64,000 bases of DNA from Dryocola clanedunensis subsp. sulfonylureivorans (GCF_016756775.1 NZ_JAERMU010000007.1:1-64000); one strand, 5' to 3'. Positions 37,004-47,833 are shown, numbered from the stretch's first letter. The notes: a model not told the origin generated them from the sequence alone. Made by a program: numbers and translations.

Positions 37004-38023
37004 ATGACCGTACGCATCGCAATTAATGGCTTCGGTCGCATTGGGCGCAACGTGGTACGTGCATTGTACGAATCAGGTCGCCGTGCGGAAATCACCGTGG
37101 TAGCAATCAATGAGCTGGCTGATGCTGCGGGTATGGCGCATCTGTTGAAGTACGACACCAGTCATGGACGCTTTGCCTGGGATGTCCGTCAGGAGCGCGA
37201 GCAGCTTTGGGTTGGCGATGATGCCATCCGTTTACTGCATGAACCGACTATCGCAGCACTGCCATGGCGTGAGCTTGGTGTGGATCTCGTGTTGGACTGT
37301 ACCGGTGTCTTTGGTTCGCGCGCAGATGGTGAAGCTCATCTGGAAGCGGGGGCAAAAAAAGTTCTCTTCTCCCATCCTGGTGGCAACGATCTGGATGCAA
37401 CCGTGGTTTACGGTGTCAACCACCACGAAGTGCAAGCCAGCCATCGAATTGTCTCAAATGCCTCCTGTACCACGAATTGTATAATCCCGATTATCAAATT
37501 GCTTGATGATGCCTTTGGCATTGAGTGGGGAACCGTCACAACCATCCACTCTGCGATGCACGATCAGCAGGTAATAGATGCATATCATCCAGACCTGCGA
37601 CGTACCCGTGCCGCCAGTCAATCGATCATCCCGGTAGATACGCGTCTTGCCGCTGGCATCGCCCGTATTTTCCCAAAATTTAACGATCGTTTTGAGGCCA
37701 TTGCGGTTCGCGTCCCGACGATAAACGTCACCGCAATCGATTTAAGCGTTACGGTGAGGGATGCGGTGAATGCTAATGAAATCAATCAGTTGCTGCAAAA
37801 AGCGGCGCAGAATTCATTTCATGGTATAGTTGACTATACGGAATTACCGTTGGTCTCGACTGATTTTAACCACGATCCGCACAGTGCCATTGTTGACGGC
37901 ACGCAAACGCGGGTCAGTGGGCAGCATCTGATTAAAACACTGGTCTGGTGCGATAACGAATGGGGCTTTGCTAACCGAATGCTCGACACGACGTTAGTCA
38001 TGGCTGCAAGTGGTTTCAGGTAG
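37004..38023 (+). CDS. epd: Erythrose-4-phosphate dehydrogenase
   Basis: NAD-dependent enzyme of the GAPDH fold that oxidises erythrose-4-P to 4-phosphoerythronate, the first step to the pyridoxal-5'-phosphate carbon skeleton. The 339-aa protein has the Rossmann motif [17 protein letters not shown], the catalytic Cys in SNASCTTNC (about 155) and NEWGFANRM. The start follows AGGAGAG; a longer in-frame reading has no homology. It heads the epd-pgk-fbaA operon. Confidence 0.97.
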   Translation: MTVRIAINGFGRIGRNVVRALYESGRRAEITVVAINELADAAGMAHLLKYDTSHGRFAWDVRQEREQLWVGDDAIRLLHEPTIAALPWRELGVDLVLDCTGVFGSRADGEAHLEAGAKKVLFSHPGGNDLDATVVYGVNHHEVQASHRIVSNASCTTNCIIPIIKLLDDAFGIEWGTVTTIHSAMHDQQVIDAYHPDLRRTRAASQSIIPVDTRLAAGIARIFPKFNDRFEAIAVRVPTINVTAIDLSVTVRDAVNANEINQLLQKAAQNSFHGIVDYTELPLVSTDFNHDPHSAIVDGTQTRVSGQHLIKTLVWCDNEWGFANRMLDTTLVMAASGFR

Positions 38024-38072
38024 GGCGTGGAATGCGCCCGCAAAACTTTAAGAATCAACGAGAGGATTCACC

Positions 38073-39236
38073 ATGTCTGTAATTAAGATGACCGATCTGG
38101 ATCTGGCTGGAAAGCGCGTTCTGATCCGTGCAGATTTGAACGTACCAGTCAAAGAAGGGAAAGTGACATCTGACGCACGTATCCGTGCATCTCTGCCAAC
38201 TATCGAACTGGCCCTGAAGCAAGGCGCGAAAGTGATGGTTACCTCTCACCTGGGTCGCCCGACCGAAGGCGAGTACAACGAAGAATTCTCTCTGCTGCCG
38301 GTTGTTAACTACCTGAAAGACAAACTGTCTTCCCCGGTTCGCCTGGCGAAAGATTACCTGGACGGCGTTGAAGTTGCTGCCGGTGAGCTGGTTGTTCTGG
38401 AAAACGTTCGCTTCAACAAAGGCGAAAAGAAAGACGACGAAACCCTGTCTAAGAAATACGCTGCCCTGTGCGACGTATTCGTTATGGATGCTTTCGGCAC
38501 CGCGCACCGCGCGCAGGCTTCTACTCACGGCGTTGGCAAATTTGCTGACATCGCTTGCGCAGGCCCACTGCTGGCTGAAGAGCTGAGCGCGCTGGGTAAA
38601 GCACTGAAAGAACCTGCTCGTCCAATGGTGGCTATCGTTGGTGGTTCTAAAGTTTCTACCAAACTGACCGTTCTGGATTCTCTGTCCAAAATCGCTGACC
38701 AGCTGATTGTTGGCGGTGGTATCGCGAACACCTTCGTTGCTGCTCAAGGCCACAACGTCGGTAAATCCCTGTACGAAGCAGACCTGGTAGAAGAAGCTAA
38801 ACGCCTGCTGACGACCTGCGATATCCCTGTTCCAACTGATGTTCGCGTAGCCACTGAGTTCTCTGAAACGGCTACCGCTACCCTGAAATCTGTAAACGAC
38901 ATCAAAGATGAAGAGCAGATCCTGGACCTGGGCGACGTTTCTGCACAGAAACTGGCTGAGATCCTGAAAAACGCGAAAACCATCCTGTGGAATGGCCCGG
39001 TTGGCGTGTTCGAGTTCCCTAACTTCCGTAAAGGAACCGAGATCGTTGCTAATGCCATCGCAGACAGCGACGCGTTCTCTATCGCGGGCGGCGGCGATAC
39101 CCTGGCGGCTATCGACCTGTTCGGTATTTCCGACAAAATCTCCTACATCTCAACTGGCGGTGGCGCATTCCTCGAATTCGTGGAAGGCAAAGTACTGCCA
39201 GCAGTAGCGATGCTCGAAGAGCGCGCTAAGAAGTAA
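38073..39236 (+). CDS. pgk: Phosphoglycerate kinase
   Basis: 387-aa glycolytic kinase interconverting 1,3-bisphosphoglycerate and 3-phosphoglycerate with ADP/ATP. It has the N-terminal [46 protein letters not shown], the VGGSKVSTK hinge motif and the C-terminal [10 protein letters not shown]. Codons are biased toward the set typical of highly expressed genes, as in fbaA and tktA. Confidence 0.99.
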   Translation: MSVIKMTDLDLAGKRVLIRADLNVPVKEGKVTSDARIRASLPTIELALKQGAKVMVTSHLGRPTEGEYNEEFSLLPVVNYLKDKLSSPVRLAKDYLDGVEVAAGELVVLENVRFNKGEKKDDETLSKKYAALCDVFVMDAFGTAHRAQASTHGVGKFADIACAGPLLAEELSALGKALKEPARPMVAIVGGSKVSTKLTVLDSLSKIADQLIVGGGIANTFVAAQGHNVGKSLYEADLVEEAKRLLTTCDIPVPTDVRVATEFSETATATLKSVNDIKDEEQILDLGDVSAQKLAEILKNAKTILWNGPVGVFEFPNFRKGTEIVANAIADSDAFSIAGGGDTLAAIDLFGISDKISYISTGGGAFLEFVEGKVLPAVAMLEERAKK

Positions 39237-39241
39237 TAATT

Positions 39242-39270
39242 ACGGGCAGGTTATCCTGCCCGTTGATTTC
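39242..39270 (+). terminator. Hairpin between pgk and fbaA
   Basis: ACGGGCAGG / CCTGCCCGT stem with a TTAT loop, followed by a weak T-rich stretch. It may reduce read-through or serve as a processing site that sets the pgk:fbaA mRNA ratio. Confidence 0.55.
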
Positions 39271-39330
39271 TTGCCGCCCGTAGACGACCTTAGGCGGCAC
39301 AAACGTTACGACGATACAGGACAAACAACC

Positions 39331-40410
39331 ATGTCTAAGATTTTTGATTTCGTAAAACCAGGCGTAATCACTGGTGATGACGTACAGAAAGTTTTCCAGG
39401 TAGCGAAAGAGAATAACTTCGCTCTGCCAGCCGTTAACTGCGTGGGCACCGACTCTATCAACGCCGTTCTGGAAACTGCTGCTAAAGCTAAAGCTCCGGT
39501 TATCGTTCAGTTCTCTAACGGCGGTGCTGCATTCATCGCTGGTAAAGGCGTGAAAACAGACGTTCCTCAGGGTGCTGCAATCCTGGGTGCTATCTCTGGC
39601 GCACACCACGTCCACCAGATGGCAGAACATTACGGCGTGCCGGTCATCCTGCACACTGACCACTGCGCTAAGAAACTGCTGCCATGGATCGACGGCCTGC
39701 TGGATGCGGGTGAAAAACACTTCGCAGCAACCGGTAAGCCACTGTTCTCTTCTCACATGATCGACCTGTCTGAAGAGTCTCTGGAAGAGAACATCGAGAT
39801 CTGTTCAAAATATCTGGCTCGTATGGCCAAGATGGACATGACTCTGGAAATCGAACTGGGCTGCACCGGCGGTGAAGAAGATGGCGTAGATAACAGCCAT
39901 ATGGACGCATCTGCACTGTACACTCAGCCAGAAGACGTTGACTACGCGTACACCAAACTGAACGCTATCAGCCCACGTTTCACCATCGCTGCTTCCTTCG
40001 GTAACGTGCACGGTGTGTACAAGCCAGGCAACGTGGTTCTGACGCCAACTATCCTGCGTGACTCTCAGGAATACGTTTCTAAGAAACACAACCTGCCGCA
40101 CAACTCCCTGAACTTCGTCTTCCACGGCGGTTCCGGTTCTTCTGCTCAGGAAATCAAAGACTCCGTAAGCTACGGCGTAATCAAAATGAACATCGATACC
40201 GATACCCAGTGGGCAACATGGGAAGGTATCCTGAACTATTACAAAGAAAACGAAGCTTACCTGCAGGGTCAGCTGGGCAACCCGAAAGGCGACGACCAGC
40301 CGAACAAGAAATACTACGATCCACGCGTATGGCTGCGTGCTGCACAGACTTCAATGATCACTCGTCTGGAGCAGGCTTTCACCGAACTGAACGCGAAAGA
40401 CGTTCTGTAA
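39331..40410 (+). CDS. fbaA: Class II fructose-bisphosphate aldolase
   Basis: 359-aa Zn2+-dependent aldolase that splits fructose-1,6-bisphosphate to DHAP and glyceraldehyde-3-P. Zinc His ligands are in VILHTDHCAKK (about 107-117) and FGNVHGVYKPGNV; the catalytic Asp is in HTDHC, and FVFHGGSGSS binds phosphate. The start is at MSKIFDF by homology. Confidence 0.99.
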   Translation: MSKIFDFVKPGVITGDDVQKVFQVAKENNFALPAVNCVGTDSINAVLETAAKAKAPVIVQFSNGGAAFIAGKGVKTDVPQGAAILGAISGAHHVHQMAEHYGVPVILHTDHCAKKLLPWIDGLLDAGEKHFAATGKPLFSSHMIDLSEESLEENIEICSKYLARMAKMDMTLEIELGCTGGEEDGVDNSHMDASALYTQPEDVDYAYTKLNAISPRFTIAASFGNVHGVYKPGNVVLTPTILRDSQEYVSKKHNLPHNSLNFVFHGGSGSSAQEIKDSVSYGVIKMNIDTDTQWATWEGILNYYKENEAYLQGQLGNPKGDDQPNKKYYDPRVWLRAAQTSMITRLEQAFTELNAKDVL

Positions 40411-40432
40411 GTTGAAGCGTTAAATGCTGATC

Positions 40433-40459
40433 AAGCCCGCCTCGCGCGGGCTTTTTTTT
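40433..40459 (+). terminator. fbaA intrinsic terminator
   Basis: AAGCCCGC / GCGGGCTT stem followed by an eight-T run, ending the epd-pgk-fbaA transcript. Confidence 0.9.
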
Positions 40460-40586
40460 GTTTTTTTTCACCCCCGAACAGCCAAAATTTGTGACCAACT
40501 TGGCATATTCACTTGTTTTTGTTTACTCTTTAGGGTCTGACCTGTGGTTCTGGTAACCACATTCGCGACAAAACAAGGAACCAGGA

Positions 40587-41447
40587 ATGGAAGATCTTAA
40601 CGTAGTAAACAGTATTAATAATGCCGGAGGCTGGCTGGTGCGCAACCAGGCGTTACTGCTGAGCTATGCGGTCAACATCGTGGCGGCTATTGCCATTATC
40701 ATCGTCGGGATGATCATCGCCCGCATGGTTTCAGGTGGTATCAACAAGGTGATGCGCGCAAGGCAGATTGATGCCACGGTAGCGGATTTTCTCTCAGCGC
40801 TGGTCCGTTACGGGATCATTGCTTTCACGTTGATTGCAGCCCTGGGTCGCGTGGGTGTCCAGACAGCTTCGGTCATTGCCGTACTGGGTGCCGCGGGTCT
40901 GGCCATTGGTTTAGCCCTGCAAGGGTCGCTTTCCAACCTCGCAGCAGGTGTCCTGCTGGTCACCTTCCGTCCATTCCGTGCGGGGGAGTATGTAGACCTT
41001 GGGGGTATCGCAGGCACCGTGCTTAACGTACAAATATTCTCTACTACGCTGCGTACCGTGGACGGGAAAATCGTCGTCGTACCAAACGGTAAGATCATCG
41101 CCGGCAACATTATCAACTTCTCTCGCGAACCGGTACGCCGCAATGAATTTATCATTGGTGTGGCGTATGACGCGGATATCGACCTGGTGAAGCAGATCCT
41201 GACTGACATCATCAGCAGCGACGATCGCATTCTGAAAGACCGCGAACTGACCGTGCGCCTTAACGAGCTTGCTCCTTCATCGATGAATTTTGTGGTGCGC
41301 TGCTGGAGCAACAGCGGTGACCTGATAAATGTCTACTGGGATGTGCTGGAGCAGATAAAGAAAGCGCTGGACGCCAACGGTATTGGCATTCCGTACCCGC
41401 AAATGGATGTGAATTTCAAACGCGTAAAAGAAGCGCCGAAAGAGTAA
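40587..41447 (+). CDS. mscS: Small-conductance mechanosensitive channel MscS
   Basis: 286-aa homoheptameric channel that opens on membrane tension and releases solutes in hypo-osmotic shock. It has three N-terminal membrane helices, the pore helix TM3 with [29 protein letters not shown] (about 100-128) and a cytoplasmic beta/alpha-beta vestibule. The length equals the E. coli protein. A hairpin at 41455-41474 (AGGCCAGC / GCTGGCCT) follows the stop. Confidence 0.98.
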   Translation: MEDLNVVNSINNAGGWLVRNQALLLSYAVNIVAAIAIIIVGMIIARMVSGGINKVMRARQIDATVADFLSALVRYGIIAFTLIAALGRVGVQTASVIAVLGAAGLAIGLALQGSLSNLAAGVLLVTFRPFRAGEYVDLGGIAGTVLNVQIFSTTLRTVDGKIVVVPNGKIIAGNIINFSREPVRRNEFIIGVAYDADIDLVKQILTDIISSDDRILKDRELTVRLNELAPSSMNFVVRCWSNSGDLINVYWDVLEQIKKALDANGIGIPYPQMDVNFKRVKEAPKE

Positions 41448-41580
41448 GCGACAAAGGCCAGCTACGGCTGGCCTCATCATTATTAGCGCTACTGATTGAG
41501 CATTAATATTATCCATTTCCTCTAATAATTTTTCCGCCGTACACTCTTCCTCAATTGCTGAATAATGAAGAGTAACCCCC

Positions 41581-42216
41581 ATGATATCCTATTATTTTCA
41601 AGGCCTTGCTTTGGGCGCTGCCATGATCCTGCCTCTGGGTCCACAGAATGCTTTTGTGATGAACCAGGGGATTCGCCGTCAGTATCATCTGATGATTGCT
41701 TCACTTTGTGCGTTAAGCGATCTGGTGTTGATTTGCGGGGGGATCTTTGGCGGCAGCGCAATTCTCATGAAGTCGCCATGGCTGCTGGCGCTGGTAACCT
41801 GGGGCGGTGTAGCTTTCCTGCTGTGGTATGGCTGGGGGGCGCTGCGTACCGCGATGAGCAGCAGCGTGGAGCTGGCTACGGCGGAAGTCATGAAGCAGGG
41901 GCGCTGGAAAATTATCGCCACTATGCTCGCTGTCACCTGGCTTAATCCGCATGTTTATCTGGATACTTTCGTGGTGCTGGGCAGCCTCGGCGGGCAGCTT
42001 GCCGATGAGCCGAAACGTTGGTTTGCGTTGGGAACCGTCAGCGCGTCGATACTTTGGTTTTATGGGTTAGCTATTCTGGCTGCGTGGCTTGCACCGCGCC
42101 TGCGGACAGCAAAAGCTCAGAGAGTGATTAACGGCGTAGTCGGACTGGTGATGTGGTTTATTGCCTCGCAGCTGGCATGGGATGGCATTCATCACATCAA
42201 AGCGCTGATGGGTTAA
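41581..42216 (+). CDS. argO: Arginine exporter ArgO
   Basis: 211-aa LysE-family inner-membrane exporter of arginine (and canavanine). About six helices; conserved [22 protein letters not shown] at the N-terminus and [16 protein letters not shown] in the middle. ArgP, encoded nearby at 43137-44036, activates argO in E. coli in response to arginine and lysine. The 133-bp upstream space is A/T-rich, suiting an ArgP-controlled promoter. Confidence 0.97.
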   Translation: MISYYFQGLALGAAMILPLGPQNAFVMNQGIRRQYHLMIASLCALSDLVLICGGIFGGSAILMKSPWLLALVTWGGVAFLLWYGWGALRTAMSSSVELATAEVMKQGRWKIIATMLAVTWLNPHVYLDTFVVLGSLGGQLADEPKRWFALGTVSASILWFYGLAILAAWLAPRLRTAKAQRVINGVVGLVMWFIASQLAWDGIHHIKALMG

Positions 42217-42325
42217 TTGGCCTTTATCTGATAGACAAGTTACCATTTAAGGCTAAGCTTGCTGCCATATGTCCGCGTATTTTAGCGGGCGCAATGACAG
42301 TGGAACATAGCATGGAGATATTACA

Positions 42326-43057
42326 GTGAAGTTTAAAACCCTGGCATTAGCCGCATTAGTAGGATTTAGCTCGTTACCGGCGCTGGCAGATGAGCTGCCA
42401 AACGGCCCGCATATCGTCACGTCCGGCACTGCCAGCGTGGATGCCGTTCCGGATATCGCCACGCTCTCTATCGAAGTTAACGTCACCGCCAAAGATGCGG
42501 CGTCAGCGAAGAAACAGGCTGACGATCGAGTGGCACAGTACCTGACCTTCCTGCAACAGAGCGGTGTCGAGAAGAAAGACATCAATGCTGCGAATCTCCG
42601 CACCCAGCCGGAATATGAGTACCTGAAAGATGGCAAAACGCAGCTGAAAGGCTACCGTGCCGTACGTCAGGTGGAAGTGACCCTGCGCAAACTCGACAAA
42701 ATGAACGAGCTGCTGGATGGGGCGCTGAAGTCGGGCCTGAACGAGATTCGCTCCGTCTCTCTGGGGGTTGCCAATCCGGAACAGTACAAAGACAAGGCTC
42801 GTAAAGAGGCCATTAACGACGCGACCCGTCAGGCAAAACTGTTAGCCGAAGGCTTTAACAGCAAGCTGGGTCAGGTTTACAGCGTGCGTTACCATGTCTC
42901 TAACTACCAGCCAGCGCCAATGGTCCGCATGATGAAGGCCGATGCAGCAGCACCGGCTACCGCGCAGGACACCTACGATCAGCAGACCATTCAGTTTGAC
43001 GACCAGGTAGATGTGGTGTTTGAGCTGGATCGCGCTCAGGGCGAAGCCGCGAAGTAA
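42326..43057 (+). CDS. yggE: SIMPL-domain periplasmic protein YggE (oxidative stress defence)
   Basis: 243-aa secreted SIMPL-domain protein; loss or gain in E. coli changes sensitivity to oxidative stress. Signal peptide MKFKTLALAALVGFSSLPALA starts at GTG 42326, behind GGAG. The mature domain begins DELPNGPHIVTSGTASVDAVPDIATLSIEV. The precise biochemical role is unknown. Confidence 0.95.
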   Translation: MKFKTLALAALVGFSSLPALADELPNGPHIVTSGTASVDAVPDIATLSIEVNVTAKDAASAKKQADDRVAQYLTFLQQSGVEKKDINAANLRTQPEYEYLKDGKTQLKGYRAVRQVEVTLRKLDKMNELLDGALKSGLNEIRSVSLGVANPEQYKDKARKEAINDATRQAKLLAEGFNSKLGQVYSVRYHVSNYQPAPMVRMMKADAAAPATAQDTYDQQTIQFDDQVDVVFELDRAQGEAAK

Positions 43058-43068
43058 TCTTATTAAGA

Positions 43069-43099
43069 GTCGGTTGGATAAGCGTAAGCGCCATCCAAC
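43069..43099. repeat. REP-like unit after yggE
   Basis: GGTTGGATAAGCGTAAGCGC...CATCCAAC palindrome, 12 bases after the yggE stop and just before the bidirectional terminator. Confidence 0.7.
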
Positions 43100-43100
43100 A

Positions 43101-43137
43101 AAAAAGGCCGAGGCCGCTAATGTTAGCGGCCTTTTTC
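43101..43137. terminator. Bidirectional terminator between yggE and argP
   Basis: AGGCCGCTAA pairs perfectly with TTAGCGGCCT; T-runs follow on both strands (TTTTTC on plus, CCTTTTTT on minus). It serves the convergent yggE and argP. Confidence 0.85.
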
Positions 43138-44036
43138 TATTCAGCGTCCTGGCGCAGTACCCGGTGTCCATACTCCAGCAGCGCGTCCGTGACGTTGCGC
43201 ATCATTCTGCTTTCCGGCGCAAACCGGTGCCAGTACAGCATACGCCGCTGCATCAGGCCCGGCGTCAGGTCAATCAGCTCGCCGCTGTTTAGCTCCCTTT
43301 CGATTTGCAGATGCGGGATCATGCAGCAGGTGGTGCCCTGGCGAGCCAGCTGCACAAAGGCTTCCGACGAATTCACGATGTGGCAAGGCACGCTGCCCGG
43401 CGACAGATCGAAGTTCTGCTGTAAAAAGGCCTGGTGCATATCGTCAAGATGGTCAAAGGCGACGGCTGGCGCTTTGAGCAGGGCGGAACGCGTAACGCCG
43501 TTCGGGAAGTAGCGAGCGGCAAAATCTTTCGAGCCAACGAACAGATAATCAAGCGCGCCTAATTTATCAACCAGGCAGCTCGGTAGCGGCTGGGGTTGAA
43601 TGGATACGGCCCCGACCACTTCGCCGCGACGCAGGCGTTCCTGGGTACGGGTTTCATCTTCAACCTGCAAATTCAGGCGGATAGGGGACTCGGCCAGCAC
43701 CGGCGCCAGCGCGGGCAGCAGCCAGGTCGCCAGACTGTCGGCGTTGACCGCCAGCGACAGCAGCAGCGGCGTTGAACCCGTTTGTTCATCGCCCAGCCAC
43801 TCCTCTTCCAGCAGCTCAACCTGGCGCAGCAGGGCCAGCAGCTTTTGACCCTGTTCGGTCGGCCGTGGCGGAACGGTGCGAACTAACAACGGCTGGCCGA
43901 ACATATTTTCCAGTTGCTTGATGCGCTGTGAGACCGCGGATTGCGTGATGCACAACTTTTGCGCCGCGCGCTCAAACCCTCGTTCACGAATAACTGCATC
44001 CAGCGCCTGTAGCGTTCTGTAGTCCGGGCGTTTCAT
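43137..44036 (-). CDS. argP: LysR-type regulator ArgP (IciA)
   Basis: 299-aa regulator, arginine/lysine-responsive activator of argO, dapB, lysP-related and other genes in E. coli. The N-terminal winged helix-turn-helix is [39 protein letters not shown] (about 4-42). The C-terminal effector domain is typical for LysR proteins. It is separated from argO by yggE, as in K-12. Confidence 0.98.
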   Translation of the reverse strand: MKRPDYRTLQALDAVIRERGFERAAQKLCITQSAVSQRIKQLENMFGQPLLVRTVPPRPTEQGQKLLALLRQVELLEEEWLGDEQTGSTPLLLSLAVNADSLATWLLPALAPVLAESPIRLNLQVEDETRTQERLRRGEVVGAVSIQPQPLPSCLVDKLGALDYLFVGSKDFAARYFPNGVTRSALLKAPAVAFDHLDDMHQAFLQQNFDLSPGSVPCHIVNSSEAFVQLARQGTTCCMIPHLQIERELNSGELIDLTPGLMQRRMLYWHRFAPESRMMRNVTDALLEYGHRVLRQDAE

Positions 44037-44139
44037 TGTTGTTTGCTGACCTCTATTTTTCTTGTGCCAGCACTATGACATAAATTTGCAGTCGATCCAG
44101 ACCAAATCCACAAAGATCGGATGAGTTCTCCCAATGCCT

Positions 44140-44169
44140 GGGACAATCCCGCAGCGCTTGCTTTATAAT
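44140..44169 (+). promoter_or_regulatory. Likely rpiA promoter
   Basis: A perfect -10 hexamer TATAAT at 44164-44169 stands 18 bases after GGGACA, a weak -35. It leaves a leader of about 28 bases before the rpiA ATG. Confidence 0.45.
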
Positions 44170-44202
44170 GCGGGTCAGTTTTCACAGCACAGGCAAATAA
44201 CC

Positions 44203-44862
44203 ATGACGCAGGATGAACTGAAAAAAGCAGTGGGTTGGGCAGCGCTCCAGTACGTGCAGCCGGGCACGATTGTTGGCGTAGGCACCGGCTCTACCGCCGC
44301 ACACTTTATTGACGCTCTGGGCACCATCAAACACCAGATTGATGGTGCGGTATCCAGCTCCGATGCCTCCACCGCTAAGCTGAAGAGCCTGGGCATTACC
44401 GTCTTCGACCTTAACGAAGTTGATTCTCTGGGCATCTATGTGGACGGCGCGGACGAAATTAACGGCCAGATGCAGATGATTAAAGGCGGTGGTGCAGCGC
44501 TGACCCGTGAAAAGATCATCGCCTCCGTTGCGGAGAAGTTTATCTGTATCGCCGACGCCTCCAAGCAGGTTGATGTCCTCGGCAACTTCCCGCTGCCTGT
44601 AGAAGTGATTCCCATGGCCCGCAGCTGCGTCGCTCGCGAGCTGGTCAAGCTGGGCGGCCGCCCGGAGTATCGTCAGGGTGTCGTCACCGATAACGGGAAC
44701 TACATTCTTGATGTTTATGGCCTGAATATCATCGATCCGATTGCGCTGGAAAACGCGATCAACGGCTTGCCTGGCGTGGTAACCGTAGGGTTATTTGCTA
44801 ACCGAGGCGCCGACGTTGCGCTGATCGGTACGGCCGATGGCGTGAAAACCATCTTGAAATGA
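44203..44862 (+). CDS. rpiA: Ribose-5-phosphate isomerase A
   Basis: 219-aa isomerase of ribose-5-P and ribulose-5-P. It has [12 protein letters not shown] (about 25-36; phosphate binding), SSSDAST, the catalytic YVDGADEIN (Asp81/Asp84 region) and [12 protein letters not shown] (Lys94). The start was set at [15 protein letters not shown] by homology with K-12. Confidence 0.98.
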   Translation: MTQDELKKAVGWAALQYVQPGTIVGVGTGSTAAHFIDALGTIKHQIDGAVSSSDASTAKLKSLGITVFDLNEVDSLGIYVDGADEINGQMQMIKGGGAALTREKIIASVAEKFICIADASKQVDVLGNFPLPVEVIPMARSCVARELVKLGGRPEYRQGVVTDNGNYILDVYGLNIIDPIALENAINGLPGVVTVGLFANRGADVALIGTADGVKTILK

Positions 44863-45142
44863 TCGGCCCGGGGCGCGGCCTGCGCCCCAAAAATCCGTTT
44901 AAATTCTGACAAATTATTTTAACGGCAAATTTGGTGACATATGTCACATTCCTGTAAAGCACCTGTGATTCATTCCTGGTTCTCACTCGCCGCCAGCATT
45001 TTGTGCTAACTCCTGCCGCTTATTTCTCTCCAGCCAGTGCGTCGACGCAATCGTTCATATTGCCGATAGCGTAGATTTTGATATTTTGGCAGAAGGGTAA
45101 CTTACAGGCAGTACAACACAGCTAGCTAAATAGGGTCGGGAA

Positions 45143-46381
45143 ATGGCAAAAGTATCACTCGAAAAAGACAGAATTAAATTCCTGCTGGTGGAAGGCGTAC
45201 ACCAGAAGGCCGTCGATAACCTTCGTGCGGCAGGGTACACCAACATCGAGTATCACAAAGGCGCGCTCGACAGCGATGCGCTGAAAGAAGCTATCCGTGA
45301 TGCCCATTTCATCGGCTTACGTTCCCGTACTAACCTGACTGAAGACATTCTTTCGGCGGCTGAAAAGCTGGTGGCGGTCGGCTGCTTCTGCATCGGAACC
45401 AACCAGGTAGATCTGGATGCAGCGGCTAAGCGCGGCGTGCCGGTCTTTAATGCGCCATTCTCCAACACGCGTTCCGTTGCTGAGCTGGTGCTTGGCCAAC
45501 TGCTACTGTTACTGCGCGGGGTACCTGAAGCCAACGCGAAAGCGCACCGCGGCGTCTGGAACAAACTTGCGGTTGGCTCTTACGAAGCTCGCGGCAAAAA
45601 ACTCGGTATTATCGGCTACGGTCATATCGGTACTCAGCTCGGTATTCTGGCTGAATCGCTGGGGATGAACGTCTTCTTCTACGATATTGAAAACAAGCTG
45701 CCGCTGGGTAACGCCACGCAGGTACAGCATCTGTCCGACCTGCTCAACATGAGCGACGTGGTCAGCCTGCACGTACCGGAAAATGCCTCTACTAAGAATA
45801 TGATTGGTGCCAACGAACTGGCGCTGATGAAGCCGGGTTCGCTGCTGATCAACTGTGCTCGCGGTACCGTGGTTGATATCCCGGCGCTTTGCGATGCGCT
45901 GGCGCGTAAGCATCTGGCTGGTGCGGCAATCGATGTCTTCCCGACCGAACCGGCAACCAACAGCGATCCGTTTGTGTCGCCGCTGTGCGAGTTCGATAAC
46001 GTGATCCTGACGCCGCACATTGGTGGCTCAACTCAGGAAGCGCAGGAGAATATCGGTCTGGAAGTGGCGGGTAAACTTGCGAAGTATTCTGACAACGGCT
46101 CAACGCTGTCTGCGGTGAATTTCCCGGAGGTTTCCCTGCCGCTGCATAGCGGGACAACAAGCCGCCTGCTGCACATCCACGAGAACCGCCCGGGGATTCT
46201 GACCGCGCTCAACCAGATCTTTGCCGAGCAGGGCATCAACATTGCCGCCCAGTTCCTGCAAACCACGCCGCATATGGGTTACGTGGTCATCGATATTGAT
46301 GCCGCTGAAGATGTTGCCGAAGCCGCATTGAAATCAATGAAGGCGATTCCAGGGACTATCCGCGCCCGTCTGCTTTACTGA
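45143..46381 (+). CDS. serA: D-3-phosphoglycerate dehydrogenase
   Basis: First enzyme of serine synthesis, oxidising 3-phosphoglycerate, feedback-inhibited by serine. The 412-aa protein shows the NAD motif LGIIGYGHIGTQLGILAESLGM (about 155-176), the catalytic Arg in NCARGTVVDI, Glu in VFPTEPATN and His in LTPHIGGSTQEA. The C-terminal ACT domain (about 340-412; HENRPGILTALNQIFAEQGIN) binds serine. It feeds glycine to gcvTHP downstream in this window. Confidence 0.99.
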   Translation: MAKVSLEKDRIKFLLVEGVHQKAVDNLRAAGYTNIEYHKGALDSDALKEAIRDAHFIGLRSRTNLTEDILSAAEKLVAVGCFCIGTNQVDLDAAAKRGVPVFNAPFSNTRSVAELVLGQLLLLLRGVPEANAKAHRGVWNKLAVGSYEARGKKLGIIGYGHIGTQLGILAESLGMNVFFYDIENKLPLGNATQVQHLSDLLNMSDVVSLHVPENASTKNMIGANELALMKPGSLLINCARGTVVDIPALCDALARKHLAGAAIDVFPTEPATNSDPFVSPLCEFDNVILTPHIGGSTQEAQENIGLEVAGKLAKYSDNGSTLSAVNFPEVSLPLHSGTTSRLLHIHENRPGILTALNQIFAEQGINIAAQFLQTTPHMGYVVIDIDAAEDVAEAALKSMKAIPGTIRARLLY

Positions 46382-46392
46382 TTTAACTCTGC

Positions 46393-46467
46393 CAGCGGAT
46401 GACGCTGGCGCTTTTCCGCCCTGCGTTCGATTCTGTTCGTCGGGCGGATAAGCGAATGCACCACCCT
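46393..46467. repeat. Two REP-like units between convergent serA and fau
   Basis: 46393-46421 (AGCGGATGACGCTGGCGCTT...CGCCC) and 46439-46467 (GTCGGGCGGATAAGCGAATG...). They fill the 91-bp gap between the stop codons. The Sib-type antisense RNA pair that I recall near this site in K-12 is not visible. Confidence 0.6.
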
Positions 46468-46472
46468 CTTTT

Positions 46473-47087
46473 TTACCATTCCCACAGCCGGGAGGGCGTG
46501 ACAACCGCCGGTAGCGGGATATCCCACTCTTCCGCTGGTAAACCCGGAACCTGCTGGCAATCATGCGCCAGACCAACCGGCCACAGGCCATACCGCTGCC
46601 AGCTTTGTAGCGTCCTGTCGTAAAATCCTCCGCCCATGCCCAACCGTTGCCCCTGTTCGTCAAAGGCGACCAGCGGCGTTATCAGCACGTCCAGATTGTC
46701 CAGCGGCAGCACGTTTCGCACGTCGAGCTTTGGCTCAAGGATTTTCAGCCGGTTCATGACCAGATGGCTGTCTTTGTCATACCGTAAAAACAGCAGGTTT
46801 CCCTCACTGAAAGGATGCAGAACCGGCAGGTAAACGTCTTTATCTGCTTGCCAGAGAGCACGAATCAAGGGATCTGTATCCAACTCGCCGTCGAACGACA
46901 AAAATAGCGCAACGCTTTTTGCTTTTATTACCGGTGGGTAAGCCAGCATGCGTGAAGCGGCCTGTTGGGCGAAAATATGCTGTTCGGAATCGGTAAGGGC
47001 GCGGCGTCGTTGCCGTATGGTCTGGCGAATTTCAGCGCGAAGCTGTGAGGCAAAATGGGGTGTGGAGCTTAACGAATGTTGTGTCAT
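46473..47087 (-). CDS. fau: 5-formyltetrahydrofolate cyclo-ligase
   Basis: ATP-dependent enzyme (YgfA, MTHFS) that recycles 5-formyl-THF to 5,10-methenyl-THF. The 204-aa protein has the LSFDGELDT region, the substrate stretch LITPLVAFDEQGQRLGMGGGFYDRTL (about 138-163) and the conserved tail EEWDIPLPAVVTPSRLWEW. It lies just downstream of 6S RNA on the same strand, with which it is co-transcribed in E. coli. Confidence 0.96.
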   Translation of the reverse strand: MTQHSLSSTPHFASQLRAEIRQTIRQRRRALTDSEQHIFAQQAASRMLAYPPVIKAKSVALFLSFDGELDTDPLIRALWQADKDVYLPVLHPFSEGNLLFLRYDKDSHLVMNRLKILEPKLDVRNVLPLDNLDVLITPLVAFDEQGQRLGMGGGFYDRTLQSWQRYGLWPVGLAHDCQQVPGLPAEEWDIPLPAVVTPSRLWEW

Positions 47088-47109
47088 ATGACATGACCAG
47101 GTAGAAAGA

Positions 47110-47294
47110 GGGAATCTCCGAGATGCCGCCGCAGGCTGTAACCCTTGAACCCTTGGTTCAAGGTGAATGCAGCGTCACTGTCATCAGGCTTCTCGGACGG
47201 ACCGAGCATGCTCACCGACGGTGGAGCACCACATTCTTGTGGTATGAAATATCGGCTCAGGGGACTGGCCCGCTTGCAAACATCTCAGAGAAAT
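47110..47294 (-). ncRNA. ssrS: 6S RNA
   Basis: About 185 nt, close in sequence to the 184-nt E. coli 6S RNA. The 5' end ATTTCTCTGAGATGTTTGCA pairs with the 3' end GCATCTCGGAGATTCCC to form the closing stem. The central bubble region around GAGCCGATATTTCATACCAC and the GGTGAGCATGCTCGGTCCGT arm are conserved; the K-12 upper arm around GCCTTAAAACTGC has diverged. It mimics an open promoter and holds sigma-70 RNA polymerase in stationary phase. It lies between zapA and fau, as in K-12. Confidence 0.97.
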
Positions 47295-47335
47295 TTGTTC
47301 TTCCCAGTTACTCTACCATAGACAACTGTGAAGCG

Positions 47336-47665
47336 TTATTCAAAATTTGGACCCTGTCTGTCTGTTATGCGACCCTGTTCAAGCAAGGCTTGTTCAATGG
47401 TCTGCTGTAACATTTTGATACGCTGCTCCATGTTCGCAGCGTAGTCACGGGTTTTCGATTTTTCCTGAGTCAGCTCGTAGCAAATGTTCAGTGCCGCGAT
47501 GAAAACTAACTGCTCAGTATTTGTGACTCTAGTGCGAACTTTTAAATCTTGCAACCGCTGATTCAGCTCATCTGCGGCCTGATTCAACGCATCCTGTTGT
47601 TCAGGCGGACAATTCACGCGCAATGAACGACCGAAAATTTGGATATCGACTGGTTGTGCAGACAT
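47336..47665 (-). CDS. zapA: Cell division protein ZapA
   Basis: 109-aa protein that cross-links FtsZ filaments at the division ring. It has the N-terminal globular domain [35 protein letters not shown] and a long C-terminal coiled coil. It diverges from ygfB and is followed by 6S RNA. Confidence 0.97.
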   Translation of the reverse strand: MSAQPVDIQIFGRSLRVNCPPEQQDALNQAADELNQRLQDLKVRTRVTNTEQLVFIAALNICYELTQEKSKTRDYAANMEQRIKMLQQTIEQALLEQGRITDRQGPNFE

Positions 47666-47833
47666 GCCACCTTCCTGCTGTTAACTCGCCTGCCTTCCGC
47701 CAACCTGTGCCAGGCCACGAAAGGGGCGTCACTATAGCTACCCCGTTATGAAGATACAAGCCCTTTTCTGGTGCCTCGAGGTCCCTGGTGGTAGCATAAC
47801 ATGAACTCTCTCTGCCAACGATGACGAATGCGC

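Noticed and set aside
44870-44888. GGGGCGC/GCGCCCC hairpin after rpiA as a terminator
   Set aside because: The stem is followed by A residues rather than T on the plus strand, so intrinsic termination is doubtful; not listed as a feature.
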